Positions 42,467-52,300 of a stretch of DNA of 59,288 nucleotides are shown one piece after another. The position numbers were made by a program, and so were the translations under genes. The stretch is taken from NCBI GenBank assembly GCA_050313295.1, contig JBNPLD010000012.1; one strand, written 5' to 3'. Source of the stretch: S5-A14a sp022766365 (GTDB taxonomy: Bacteria; Bacillota; Clostridia; Peptostreptococcales; Anaerovoracaceae). The notes beneath the pieces were generated by a model, which saw nothing but the letters and a program-made list of their open reading frames with translations, did not search any database and was not told where the DNA came from. How positions within the stretch are numbered: the first letter of the stretch is position 1; each line of letters begins with the position of its first letter.

Positions 42467-43903
42467 ATGATACACCAGTTTAAGCTTAACGGATACAATA
42501 TAATATTGGATGTCTATAGCGGATCGGTGAACCTAGTGGATGATGTGGCATATCGCATCATCCAACTTTTTTGTGGTAAAGATAACGGAGGTATTTCTGA
42601 GAATGAAGGTTATCCTACGAAGGAAGAAAAGGATCAGATTTCTGAGAGGATAATGGAAGAATTCGGACATAGACCGGATGTGACACAGGAAGAGATCAAG
42701 GCTGTAATACAGGATGTGGAAAACCTTGTGAACGGTAATATTCTCTTTACTCCCGATATATTCAAAGATAAGCTTGCCGGACTCTCAAAGGATACATCTG
42801 AAATTAAGGCTCTTTGTCTCCACGTGGCCCACACTTGCAATTTGGACTGTGAATACTGTTTTGCGGCTCAGGGAAAATTTCATGGGGATGCAGGGCTCAT
42901 GAGCCTTGATGTGGCAGAGAGAGCTTTGGATTTTCTTGTTGAAAATTCAGGGCATAGAAGGAATTTGGAGGTGGACTTTTTCGGAGGAGAGCCACTTCTT
43001 AACTGGAATGTGGTCAAGGGTGCTGTAGCCTATGGGCGAAGTCTGGAGAAGAAGTATAACAAAAAATTCAGGTTTACGTTGACTACCAATGGCGTTGGAA
43101 TCAATGAGGACGTAATTAACTTTGCCAACGAGGAAATGGATAACGTGGTCCTCAGCCTTGACGGAAGACCTGAGATTCACGATCATTTCAGGAAATTTAT
43201 AGATGGCAGTGGAAGCTATGACATTGTGGTTCCCAAGTTTAAGAAGATGGTTGCTGCCAGGGGTGGTAAAAAATACTATATCAGGGGGACTTTTACAGGC
43301 CTTAACAAGGATTTCACTGAAGACATAATGCATATGGCGGACCTGGGGTTTGATCAGCTTTCAATGGAGCCTGTAGTATGCTCACCTGAGGAGCCTTATG
43401 CTCTCAAAGAAGAAGATTTGCCGGAGATTTTTTGCCAGTACGAGAAACTCGCTGTTGAGATGCTGAAGAGAAGGCGTGATGGGAAACCCTTCACATTCTA
43501 TCACTATATGATAGATCTAAAAAACGGACCGTGTGTTCACAAGAGAGTTACAGGTTGCGGTTCCGGCTGTGAGTACTTGGCTGTTACGCCTTGGGGAGAC
43601 CTCTATCCATGTCATCAGTTTGTCGGTGATGATGAGTACAAAATGGGGAATATCCGGGACGGGATTTCAAACACGAAGAAAAGAGAGGAATTCAGTCATT
43701 GTAATATATACTCCAGGAAGGAGTGTGAGGATTGCTGGGCTAAGCTTTATTGCAGTGGCGGTTGTGCTGCCAATAATTACCATAGTTCGGGAGATATTTC
43801 GGGCATCTATGAGTACGGATGTAAAATCTTTAAAAAGAGGATGGAATGTGCCATCATGCTTGAGGTGGCAAGTCAGATGGATAAGGAAAAAGCGACCGTC
43901 TAA
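42467..43903 (+). CDS. scfB: SCIFF thioether maturase, radical SAM/SPASM
   Basis: It forms Cys-to-Thr alpha or gamma thioether links in ScfA by radical chemistry. An N-terminal peptide-recognition-like domain covers about 1-95. CNLDCEYC (Cys124, Cys128, Cys131) binds the SAM [4Fe-4S] cluster. A SPASM domain holds auxiliary clusters: GCGSGCEYLAVTPWGDLYPC, CEDCWAKLYCSGGC and a last Cys in YGCKIF. The 478 residues match the family. GAGGAGAAATAG precedes the ATG within the same transcript as scfA. Confidence 0.95.
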   Translation: MIHQFKLNGYNIILDVYSGSVNLVDDVAYRIIQLFCGKDNGGISENEGYPTKEEKDQISERIMEEFGHRPDVTQEEIKAVIQDVENLVNGNILFTPDIFKDKLAGLSKDTSEIKALCLHVAHTCNLDCEYCFAAQGKFHGDAGLMSLDVAERALDFLVENSGHRRNLEVDFFGGEPLLNWNVVKGAVAYGRSLEKKYNKKFRFTLTTNGVGINEDVINFANEEMDNVVLSLDGRPEIHDHFRKFIDGSGSYDIVVPKFKKMVAARGGKKYYIRGTFTGLNKDFTEDIMHMADLGFDQLSMEPVVCSPEEPYALKEEDLPEIFCQYEKLAVEMLKRRRDGKPFTFYHYMIDLKNGPCVHKRVTGCGSGCEYLAVTPWGDLYPCHQFVGDDEYKMGNIRDGISNTKKREEFSHCNIYSRKECEDCWAKLYCSGGCAANNYHSSGDISGIYEYGCKIFKKRMECAIMLEVASQMDKEKATV

Positions 43904-43952
43904 AGTTTTATCAGAGAAATTGATCTGAGGATTATTAAATAAGGATGGCAAT

Positions 43953-44675
43953 ATGAGAATTAATAAGTATATAGCCTCCGCCGGTATTTGCAGCAGGAGG
44001 AAAGCTGATGAGCTCATCACAAACGGACAGGTCAAAATTAATGGTAAGATTCTGCAAGAACCGGGGTATGAGGTCTTGGAAGGAGACAGCGTATCTGTTA
44101 ACGGCAGAGTCATAGAGTTGAATAAAAAACACACATATGTACTTCTCAATAAGCCGGTGGGGGTGATAACATCGGTAAAAGACGATAAGGGAAGGGTTAC
44201 CGTCATTGATTTGCTCAATGATCACCCTGACATAGCAGATGGAGCTTCCAGATTATATCCCGTAGGGAGACTTGATTATGATACCTCAGGTATTTTGTTG
44301 TTGACAGATGATGGAGATATGACTTACAGACTGACACATCCAAAGCATGAGTTCCCGAAAACCTATCAGGCTCTTGTGAGAGGTGTCATGAGCAGAGAGA
44401 GGGAACTTAAGCTGGTGCGTGGAGTAGATATCGGAGGCTTTGTCACATCAAGAGCGAAGGTTAAGACTGTGAAGATAAAGGGGAATTCCAGTCTTGTGGA
44501 GATAACTATTCACGAAGGGAAAAACAGACAGGTCAGAAAGATGTTTGAAGCTGTAGGGAACCCGGTAATGGAGCTTCGGAGGGTTTCATTTGGTGAAATT
44601 CGTCTTGGCAGGCTTAAAGAGGGGGATTTCAGGAAGCTTACAAAAAAAGAAATAGAATATCTTATGAGTATCTGA
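43953..44675 (+). CDS. rluB: rRNA pseudouridine synthase (RluB/RsuA family)
   Basis: It isomerises a uridine in ribosomal RNA. An S4 RNA-binding domain occupies about residues 1-60 (RINKYIASAGICSRRKADELI, in part). The catalytic Asp is in GRLDYDTSGILLLTDDGD. IHEGKNRQVRKMFEAVG is the second family motif. AAGGATGGCAAT precedes the ATG. RluB versus RsuA specificity cannot be decided by eye; the 240-residue length fits the Gram-positive RluB-type. Confidence 0.9.
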   Translation: MRINKYIASAGICSRRKADELITNGQVKINGKILQEPGYEVLEGDSVSVNGRVIELNKKHTYVLLNKPVGVITSVKDDKGRVTVIDLLNDHPDIADGASRLYPVGRLDYDTSGILLLTDDGDMTYRLTHPKHEFPKTYQALVRGVMSRERELKLVRGVDIGGFVTSRAKVKTVKIKGNSSLVEITIHEGKNRQVRKMFEAVGNPVMELRRVSFGEIRLGRLKEGDFRKLTKKEIEYLMSI

Positions 44676-44767
44676 GTGTAGATAACTAATTTTATGTGTA
44701 TAAATAAATTATAGAACTCTTTAATATTAACTTAGAATAATAATTTGTGGTAAATTTGTGGCAGTGC

Positions 44768-44796
44768 TTGACATTATTTCTAATCTTAGGTAAAAT
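44768..44796 (+). promoter_or_regulatory. Strong predicted promoter between rluB and the ArsR gene
   Basis: TTGACA (44768-44773), a 17-base spacer and TAAAAT (44791-44796). It lies 157 bases ahead of the ArsR-type start, leaving a long leader with a TATAAT at 44894-44899 that may be a second promoter. Confidence 0.65.
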
Positions 44797-44850
44797 GATG
44801 ACTCCTTACTTGGGGAAATTCACAAATATACACGAATTTATTAACAATAA

Positions 44851-44864
44851 TCAATTTAAATTGA
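44851..44864. promoter_or_regulatory. 14-bp perfect palindrome, candidate operator
   Basis: TCAATTTAAATTGA is a perfect inverted repeat upstream of the ArsR-family gene and between the two candidate promoters. Such positions often hold autoregulatory operators of ArsR proteins, but the low complexity means chance is possible. Confidence 0.35.
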
Positions 44865-44952
44865 AAAAAGATGTTATTTAATGTAAAATTGTGTATAATA
44901 TAGTAGCATTATATTGAGACGTCTTTGGTAGAGGAAAGGGAAAGGTGTAAGT

Positions 44953-45246
44953 ATGACAGATGATATGAAGACAAAAAAGAGAGATTTGATGGTTAAGGCA
45001 GAGATGCTGAAAGCGATGGCTAGCCCTGTAAGACTTGGCCTTCTTAAGGAATTGGCAGAAAACGATTTCTGCACTGTAACATATTTCACAGAGGTTATGG
45101 GTGCATCTCAGTCCACAATTTCACAACATCTTGCCAAACTGAGAAGTAGACAGATTGTGACAGTTGAGTACGAGGGTACGAGGGCTAAGTACAGACTTGA
45201 AGATGAGAAGATTAGAGCTTTGATCAAAATTATTTTCGAGAAGTAG
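44953..45246 (+). CDS. ArsR family winged-helix regulator
   Basis: It is a 97-residue DNA-binding regulator. MLKAMASPVRLGLLKELAENDFC opens the winged-helix domain (in part), with recognition helix SQSTISQHLAKLRSRQIV and wing VEYEGTRAKYRLEDEK. A single Cys follows helix 3 (FCTV); the CxC metal pair of classical ArsR/CadC sensors is absent, so the inducer is unknown. AGGGAAAGGTG precedes the ATG. A terminator follows at 45328. Confidence 0.9.
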   Translation: MTDDMKTKKRDLMVKAEMLKAMASPVRLGLLKELAENDFCTVTYFTEVMGASQSTISQHLAKLRSRQIVTVEYEGTRAKYRLEDEKIRALIKIIFEK

Positions 45247-45327
45247 GAATTCAATCTGCAAAGAGAAAATCGATATTGGAATTTTGATTGTCTGATATTT
45301 GGACAATATTAAAATTTGCATATTTGG

Positions 45328-45350
45328 GGATGAGAAATCATCCTTTTTTT
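45328..45350 (+). terminator. Rho-independent terminator after the ArsR gene
   Basis: GGATGA (45328-45333) and TCATCC (45338-45343) pair around a GAAA tetraloop, followed by seven T residues. Confidence 0.85.
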
Positions 45351-45415
45351 CTTGGAAATAATGTTATATTTCAGGCGGGTGAGGATGTATGTATTTCTTT
45401 TTTATCGGAGTTAGG

Positions 45416-45445
45416 TTGTAAAGTCTATATGTTTTGTATTATAAT
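45416..45445 (+). promoter_or_regulatory. Predicted promoter of the 45501 gene
   Basis: TTGTAA (45416-45421), an 18-base spacer and TATAAT (45440-45445), 55 bases upstream of the start codon. Confidence 0.6.
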
Positions 45446-45500
45446 TAGACAGTAGAGAATGGATTATGAATCGTTTGAACTGCTTTTAAGGAGAGTATAG

Positions 45501-46139
45501 ATGGCAATGACTGTTGTGGATAGATACTGTGAAAAATGCAAAAAGATTATGACGAATGCTCATAGAGCGAAGGGTTATATTGCACAGATGTACCTGGACT
45601 GCATGGAGCTCACCGAGGGGAGCCAAGGTTGCGGTGCACTGCTTCTCGACCTTTTTGATGACTTTATACTGTCGGTTATCGTGGGCATGATGGAGAATGT
45701 GGATAGAAGTCTGGCAGAACGCAATGAAATGTTCGAAACTGTTTTGGCGGAATTGGGACTTGAAAGCAGAGTACCTCTCCCTTTAATTCTGGTTGGACAC
45801 GAAGTGGATGAGGAAGATGTGCAGATTTTGTACTCCCTTGCTAATGATTGGAGGGGTGCCAACTTTTGGAAGTTTTATATGGCTGAGGTGAATCAAGCAG
45901 CTGAAAGATGTTCAAATGATAATTTAACGGCAGGCTGTGATTCGGTACCCGTGAGCGATAACGGCTCCGGCAATGCTTGCAGTGTATATGCCAATCAGCT
46001 TGGATTTGAGCTTATCGGTATGTGTAGAGACTTTGCCTTTGCAATAGAGGATATATTAAGAGAGGACTTCCCTGAATCTAACTTCGATGACTTGGCAGAC
46101 AATTATATTTCCGGAGTCATAGCTCATATAATGAAGTAA
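45501..46139 (+). CDS. Unrecognised conserved-looking protein with eight cysteines
   Basis: I do not recognise this 212-residue protein. It is predicted mostly helical, acidic, with no signal peptide or membrane segment. A CxxC pair lies at the N-terminus (YCEKCKKI, Cys10 and Cys13) and six further Cys are spread through the chain. The centre (about 145-165) is a Ser/Gly/Asn-rich loop between two helical parts. It is a real gene: AAGGAGAG precedes the ATG at the right spacing, a good promoter lies upstream and a terminator at 46170 follows. It stands alone between an ArsR regulator and the asparaginase gene. Confidence 0.75.
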   Translation: MAMTVVDRYCEKCKKIMTNAHRAKGYIAQMYLDCMELTEGSQGCGALLLDLFDDFILSVIVGMMENVDRSLAERNEMFETVLAELGLESRVPLPLILVGHEVDEEDVQILYSLANDWRGANFWKFYMAEVNQAAERCSNDNLTAGCDSVPVSDNGSGNACSVYANQLGFELIGMCRDFAFAIEDILREDFPESNFDDLADNYISGVIAHIMK

Positions 46140-46169
46140 GTGAATTAGAACAAGAGAACAGAAAATTTA

Positions 46170-46206
46170 AAATCCCCGGAGTAATCGGCAACTTCGGGGA
46201 TTTTTT
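46170..46206. terminator. Rho-independent terminator, probably bidirectional
   Basis: AAATCCCCGGAG (46170-46181) pairs with CTTCGGGGATTT (46192-46203), one G-U pair, followed by TTT. On the minus strand the stem is followed by TAAATTTT, so it may also end the ansA transcript. Confidence 0.85.
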
Positions 46207-46277
46207 CAGCTAAATGTGTTTAAGGTATGTGAAAATTATATTTATATGGCAAACTATAATATTTCGTGGTCAACGTG

Positions 46278-47345
46278 TTATAACCTGTCATAGTCAACGG
46301 GTTTCAGGAAAAGTTTCTTAACTTCATCTCTATCCCGGGTTTTTCCCAGGATCCAAAGCATTTTACAGACAATGGATTCTAAGGTCATGTTGCCACCTTC
46401 GATAATTCCGGGATTGCGGGTGAGACTGCTTCCCACCGCATATGTTGCCAGCTTACTTCCTTCATGGGGAACCTGCGTAGTCATAACAACCAAGCCTCCT
46501 TTATCTGTGAAATCGGATACTGCAGAGCTGATGGAAATTCTATCGCCTGTTTCAAGGTTAGGGAGTCCGCCTGTTCCAAATCCCTCAATTATCAAAATCT
46601 TATATTCGTTTCCAAGTATTCGGATCACATCAGCACCGATGCCGGGTGTCAGCTTGAGAACAAACACCGGGTGGTTCATAGAGTAGCTGAAAACAGGTGA
46701 GCCGTGTACTGAATCTACGATATAATGGGTGACATGATCTCCCATAACCCTTGCAACATCAGGATAGTCAATACTATCAAATGCATTGTAGCTCTGTGTC
46801 CTGATTTTCCTGGCTCTGGTACCTCTGATGACCTTAGAATTAAAGACAATTTTCACACCTGAAGAATCAGGATCAGCCGCATAGAGGAAGGCATCTATAA
46901 GATTTCGTCTTGCGTCGGTATCCCGTAGATAAATCGACTTTTGTGAACCTGTGAGAATAATCGGTTTTGTAGAGTTTTGAATCATATAACTCAGTGCGGC
47001 AGCAGTATAGCTTAAAGTGTCTGTGCCGTGGGTTATGACAAAACCGTCAAAATCGCTGTAGCGTTCTTCGACTGAATCCACAATTTGGCGCCATTGATCA
47101 GGACCGACATTCGTGCTGTCAAGATTCATAAGATCCATAGTTTGAAAATTACAGAAATCCTGGATTTCCGGAACGAATTCCATGAGTGAGGTGCTGCTTA
47201 TACCGGGAGCGAGACCATTTCCTGTTGCCATGCTTGCTATGGTACCGCCGGTAGTAATCAGCAAAATATTTCTCTTTTGAGGAGCGTTAATTGTGGACTG
47301 GACGTTACGGTTTGACGAATTCTGCTTTTGTATGGTGTCATTCAT
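46278..47345 (-). CDS. ansA: L-asparaginase, type I-like
   Basis: It hydrolyses asparagine to aspartate and ammonia. ITTGGTIAS carries the first catalytic Thr, THGTDTLSYTA the second Thr with Asp, and TGSQKSIYLRDTDARRN the Lys-containing region. ATG at 47345 begins one base after the gltX stop; the longer frame to 47468 lies inside gltX. About 20 Asn/Gln/Ser-rich residues precede the enzyme domain and do not look like a signal peptide, so the enzyme should be cytoplasmic. Length 355 residues. Confidence 0.9.
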   Translation of the reverse strand: MNDTIQKQNSSNRNVQSTINAPQKRNILLITTGGTIASMATGNGLAPGISSTSLMEFVPEIQDFCNFQTMDLMNLDSTNVGPDQWRQIVDSVEERYSDFDGFVITHGTDTLSYTAAALSYMIQNSTKPIILTGSQKSIYLRDTDARRNLIDAFLYAADPDSSGVKIVFNSKVIRGTRARKIRTQSYNAFDSIDYPDVARVMGDHVTHYIVDSVHGSPVFSYSMNHPVFVLKLTPGIGADVIRILGNEYKILIIEGFGTGGLPNLETGDRISISSAVSDFTDKGGLVVMTTQVPHEGSKLATYAVGSSLTRNPGIIEGGNMTLESIVCKMLWILGKTRDRDEVKKLFLKPVDYDRL

Positions 47346-47346
47346 T

Positions 47347-49026
47347 TTATTTGACCGATTTTTTAAACCCGGTAATGAAGGTTTCAATTCTTTCTTTTGT
47401 TTTTGCCTCACCCATGATCTGCTGGATCGTCCATACATCAGGAGAAGTTGACCTTCCCAAAAGGGCAATTCTTATAACTGTAGAAACGTGACCAACATGC
47501 CCCTTGTAGTCTGTAGGGTTTTTTTTGTAATCTTTAGGTTTGGCAGCATAGCCAAGTTCCACGGCAATTTCCCTTATCTTGTCGAACCACTGACTCTGGT
47601 CGTCGTTTTGGTCATAGCTTTCCAGGTATTTTTCTAAGATGTGGATTTCGTCACCTGCGGTTTCTTGAGGAAGAGGATCCTTTTTCATATGGGAGATCAG
47701 GTTGTCGAAGTAGCAGCTGATAAACTCTACGATTTGTTCACCATATATGAGATCCTTCCTGGGTTTTTTGTCGTTTCTTCCAAGGTCGAGGAACTTGCAG
47801 AGATATTCCTTATCGCGGAAGATATCCATTATCTCGGGTTTGAATTCACCGGCCCAATCCCTGTAAAAGTAATATAGATCTTCTGCGGGAATTTCAAGTA
47901 GAACATCTTTGCTGATATTATTGAGTTTATCCAGATCAAATAAAGCACCGGAGTTGCTCATTTTCTCTGTTGTGAATTGAAATTTATCGTAATCAGCGTT
48001 GGGATTTGCCATTCGCCATTCCTCAAAATTAGAGTTGAGTATCGTCAAGAGATATTCTCTGATAGCAGCGGGGTGATAACCTTTGCTTCTGTAATAGTCG
48101 AGGGAAAGTTCAGGATCTTTTCTTTTTGACAACTTTCTTCTGTTTCCGTCAGCGTCAAGTTTCATGAGCTGAGCTGTATGACAGTACACGGGCATTTCAA
48201 AACCAAGCTTTTCAAACAGTTCGACGTGAATAGGCAGAGAAGGTAGCCATTCTGCTCCTCTGACAACATGAGTTGTTCTCATCAGATGGTCATCTATTAC
48301 ATGGGCGAAGTGGTATGTTGGGATACCGGTAGTTTTAAGTATTACAACATCGTGGTAATTTTCAGGAATCTCAAGGATACCCCTGATGGCATCTTTTACC
48401 TTTACCTTCCTGACAATGTCAGTTCTCTGGGAACAGTCACCGGTCGAAGCGAGCCGCAGAACCCAAGGCTTCCCATCATTGATGCTGGCTTCTATGTCAT
48501 CATAAGACAGACCTCTTGAAGGAGAGTATGCTCCATATATTCCGGGTGTCAGTTTATTCGCCTCTTGTTTCTGCCTGATTTCATTTATCTCCTCCTCGGT
48601 CAGGAAACAAGGGTAGGCATGTCCCCTGGCAACCAAATCCTTTGCAAATGTCTGATAAATTTCGCCCCTTTGACTCTGGGTATAGCTGCCATAGTTTCCG
48701 ATATCTTTACCCTCTGTGGCTCCTTCATCAAAGTGAATCCCAAAATAATCAAGACTCCTGATAATGGTTTCCACAGCTCCCTGCACATATCTTTTATCAT
48801 CAGTATCTTCTATTCTAAGGTAAAAAACTCCATTGCTTTGATGGGCAAGTCTCTCGTCCACGAAAGCACCGTAGAGATTCCCAAGATGCATGAAACCGGT
48901 CGGACTTGGACCAAGCCTTGTAACTTTGGCTCCTCCGGGGAGCTTTCTTTTGGGATATTTTTCTTCATAGTATTCCGGCGTATGCTTGATGTTCGGAAAA
49001 AGAAGATTTGCTAATTTCTCGCTCAT
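47347..49026 (-). CDS. gltX: Glutamate--tRNA ligase
   Basis: It charges tRNA-Glu. The class I motif reads LGPSPTGFMHLGNLYGA (about 37-53), the HIGH equivalent being HLGN, and KLSKRKDPELS is the KMSKS loop. GAEWLPSLPIHVELFEKLGF is typical of GluRS. The 559 residues are longer than the usual 480-500 but common in clostridial GluRS of this subtype. It is the first gene of a minus-strand pair with ansA. Confidence 0.94.
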   Translation of the reverse strand: MSEKLANLLFPNIKHTPEYYEEKYPKRKLPGGAKVTRLGPSPTGFMHLGNLYGAFVDERLAHQSNGVFYLRIEDTDDKRYVQGAVETIIRSLDYFGIHFDEGATEGKDIGNYGSYTQSQRGEIYQTFAKDLVARGHAYPCFLTEEEINEIRQKQEANKLTPGIYGAYSPSRGLSYDDIEASINDGKPWVLRLASTGDCSQRTDIVRKVKVKDAIRGILEIPENYHDVVILKTTGIPTYHFAHVIDDHLMRTTHVVRGAEWLPSLPIHVELFEKLGFEMPVYCHTAQLMKLDADGNRRKLSKRKDPELSLDYYRSKGYHPAAIREYLLTILNSNFEEWRMANPNADYDKFQFTTEKMSNSGALFDLDKLNNISKDVLLEIPAEDLYYFYRDWAGEFKPEIMDIFRDKEYLCKFLDLGRNDKKPRKDLIYGEQIVEFISCYFDNLISHMKKDPLPQETAGDEIHILEKYLESYDQNDDQSQWFDKIREIAVELGYAAKPKDYKKNPTDYKGHVGHVSTVIRIALLGRSTSPDVWTIQQIMGEAKTKERIETFITGFKKSVK

Positions 49027-49325
49027 TTTAAAACCTTTCTGATATCACATTAATTTAGTATAACCTTGTTAAAATACAATTGAAAACTCAATATGTTCAA
49101 CTGATTGTCATATACGTCATATTTTGCCAGAAATATTATACAATAGCAATGTGTTTGATGTCAAAGTTATTGGTATATCAAAACAATACATCGTTTTCCA
49201 TTATTGGATAAATGTGTAACGTATATTTTGACGGTTGATGATAATGTAGCTTTTCGGTGTAATGGTAAAAGCTTGTCAAAAATGATATAATTTTAAATTA
49301 CAGATTCAATGAATGGAGAATTTTG
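49027..49325. other. Divergent intergenic region between gltX and dnaE
   Basis: About 300 bases holding control sequences for both genes. AGCTTTT and AAAAGCT (about 49248-49273) form an inverted repeat with a 12-base loop just ahead of the dnaE promoter. No coding sequence or known RNA motif was recognised. Confidence 0.5.
49283..49291 (+). promoter_or_regulatory. Extended -10 promoter of dnaE
   Basis: TGATATAAT is a perfect extended -10 element 35 bases before the dnaE start codon. Confidence 0.55.
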
Positions 49326-52300
49326 ATGTCAGGATTTACACATCTACATTTACATACAGAGTATAGTTTGCTTGATGGTATGGCCAGAATTGACAAACTT
49401 ATTCCAAGAGTCAAGGAACTTGGAATGACAGCTGTTGCTATTACCGACCATGGAGTTATGTTTGGCGTCGTTGATTTTTATAAAAAATGCAAAGACTTCG
49501 GTATCAAACCCATAATCGGCTGCGAGGTCTACGTAGCTGCAAGAACGAGATTTGACAAGGAACCTGATAAGGACAAACAGTCAAATCATCTTGTTCTGCT
49601 GGCGGAAACCCAGGAGGGTTACAGGAATCTGGTTAAAATCGTATCACGTTCCCATACTGAAGGATTTTACTACAAGCCGAGAGTTGACAAAGACTTGCTC
49701 AGGGAATACAGCAGCGGAATCATAGCGTTATCTGCCTGTCTTGCAGGGAAGGTTCAATCCCTGCTTCTCATGGGAGATTTTGAGGGGGCCAAGAAAGAAG
49801 CTGTTGAATTTGAAGGAATCTTCGGAAGGGATAATTTTTTCCTTGAACTTCAGGATCAAGGTCTTGAGGAAGAACAGCGAGTAAATCCCCAGCTTGTTAA
49901 ATTGAGCAGAGAGACAGGCATACCGATGGTTGCAACCAACGATGTCCACTATGTGAATCGAGAAGATGCTAAGGCACATGATGTTTTGTTGTGTATACAG
50001 ACGGCGTCCACTGTGGATGATGAAAACCGAATGAAGTTTCCAAATGATGAGTTCTATTTGAAAAGCCCAAATGAAATGGAAAAAATATTCGCATTTGCTC
50101 CGGAAGCTATCCTCAATACAGGACGAATTGCACAACGCTGCAATGTAGAATTTGAATTCGGCAACTATCATCTTCCGGAATTTGAGTTGCCCGACAGTTG
50201 GCAATCAGGCAAGCCTGAGTATCTGCATCACCTGTGCGAGACAGGCCTTAAGGAGAGGTATGGGGAAATTTCTCGGACCGACATGCTTTATGACAGATTG
50301 AACAAGGAATTGAAAGTCATTGAAGATATGGGATTTGTTGAGTACTTTCTCATAGTTTGGGATTTCATAAGATATGCCAGAGAAAATGGTATCATGGTAG
50401 GACCCGGGAGAGGATCTGCCGCCGGCTCAATTGTTGCATATTGTCTGCATATTACGGATATCGACCCGATCAGATACAATTTGATTTTTGAGAGGTTTTT
50501 AAACAGTGAGAGAGTCAGTATGCCGGACATAGATATAGATTTTTGCATTGAAAGACGCGGTGAAGTCATTGACTATGTAATAGACAAGTATGGTGAAGAT
50601 AAGGTCAGCCAGATTATAACTCTGGGGACGCTAAAGGCCAGGGCTGCTATAAGAGATGTGGGCAGAGCCCTAAACGTTTCTTATGCTGATACGGACAAAA
50701 TAGCAACGGCAGTTCCAAACATGCTTGGAATTACAATAGACAAAGCCCTTGAGATCAATCCGGAACTAGCCGAAAGGTACAAAAACGAGGAGCAAGTGCA
50801 GAAGGTTATTGATATGTCAAGAGCCATAGAAGGTCTGCCGAGACATGCATCGACCCATGCGGCAGGTGTGGTTATTTCCAAAGCACCACTTGATGACTAT
50901 GTGCCCCTTTATGTGACGGATAAAGGTCTCACAACTCAATTTAACATGGTGACAATAGAGGAACTCGGACTGTTGAAAATGGACTTCCTGGGGCTTCGAA
51001 ATTTAACCGTAATAAGGAAAACCCTCGAGCTGATAGAAAAAAACCACGGTGTGACAATTGATTTTGCAAAGATGGGATATGACGATCCGAATGTTTACAA
51101 AATGATTTCTAAAGGAAACACGCTTGGAGTATTTCAGCTTGAGTCTACAGGCATGACTCAATTCATGAAGTCGCTGAAGCCAAATTGCTTTGAAGATGTG
51201 GTGGCAGGTATCTCGCTTTTCAGACCGGGACCTATGGACGCTATTCCTACTTACATAAGGAATAAGAAAAATCCTGAGAATGTAAGCTATGTAACTCCTG
51301 AACTGGCTCCGATTCTGGATGTAACCTACGGTTGCCTTGTGTATCAGGAACAGGTAATGCAGATTGTACGACAACTTGCGGGATACAGTTACGGTCAGGC
51401 TGACCTTGTTCGGAGAGCAATGAGCAAGAAGAAAGCCGCAGAAATGGAAAAAAATCGAGAATACTTTATAAACGGAAAACTGGGCCCGGACGGATCTGTG
51501 GAAATAGACGGATGCTTGAGAAGGGGGATTTCTTACGAAGCGGCTGAAAGTATATTCAAAGATATGGAAACCTTTGCTCAGTATGCATTCAATAAGAGCC
51601 ACGCAGCAGCTTATGCTGTGGTAGCTTATGAAACCGGTTACCTGAAGTTCTATTATCCCAAAGAGTTTATGGCATCGCTCATGTCATCTGTTATGGGGGA
51701 TCCTGTAGCCATTGCTAAGTACATAAGGAATTGCAAGGAAATGGGAATTGAGGTTCTTCCTCCTTCGGTTCACGAAAGTGATGGAGATTTCATCACTTCA
51801 GATGAAGGAATCAGGTTTGGCTTGATGGGCGTCAAAGGCGTCGGACAAGGTGTAATCGATGCGATTGTGGAGTCCAGAGAATCCCAAGGAAAGCCGAAGA
51901 CGTTCGATGAGTTTATACGGAATATTGATATTACAAGAATCAACAAAAAAGCTATAGAAAATCTCATCATGGCAGGAGCTTTTGACTGCATAGAGGAAAA
52001 CCGAGCAGCTCTGATGGCTGTTTATCAGCAGGAGATTGAAGGGGCCCAGCATGAAGCCCGTAGTACAATAACCGGTCAGATTTCCCTGTTTCAGACCTAT
52101 GAAGATACAATGCGCGAGGTTGGCATCGGCAAGAATCTTCCAAAGGTAAATAATTTCAGCAAGGAACAGATGCTCAATATGGAGAAGGAAGTTCTGGGAG
52201 TATATGTCTCAGGACATCCCCTGGAGCCGTTTTCCGATCTTATAAAGAAATATTCAACCGTAACCACAGATATGATAAACGGTGAAGACGCAGAGGACAC

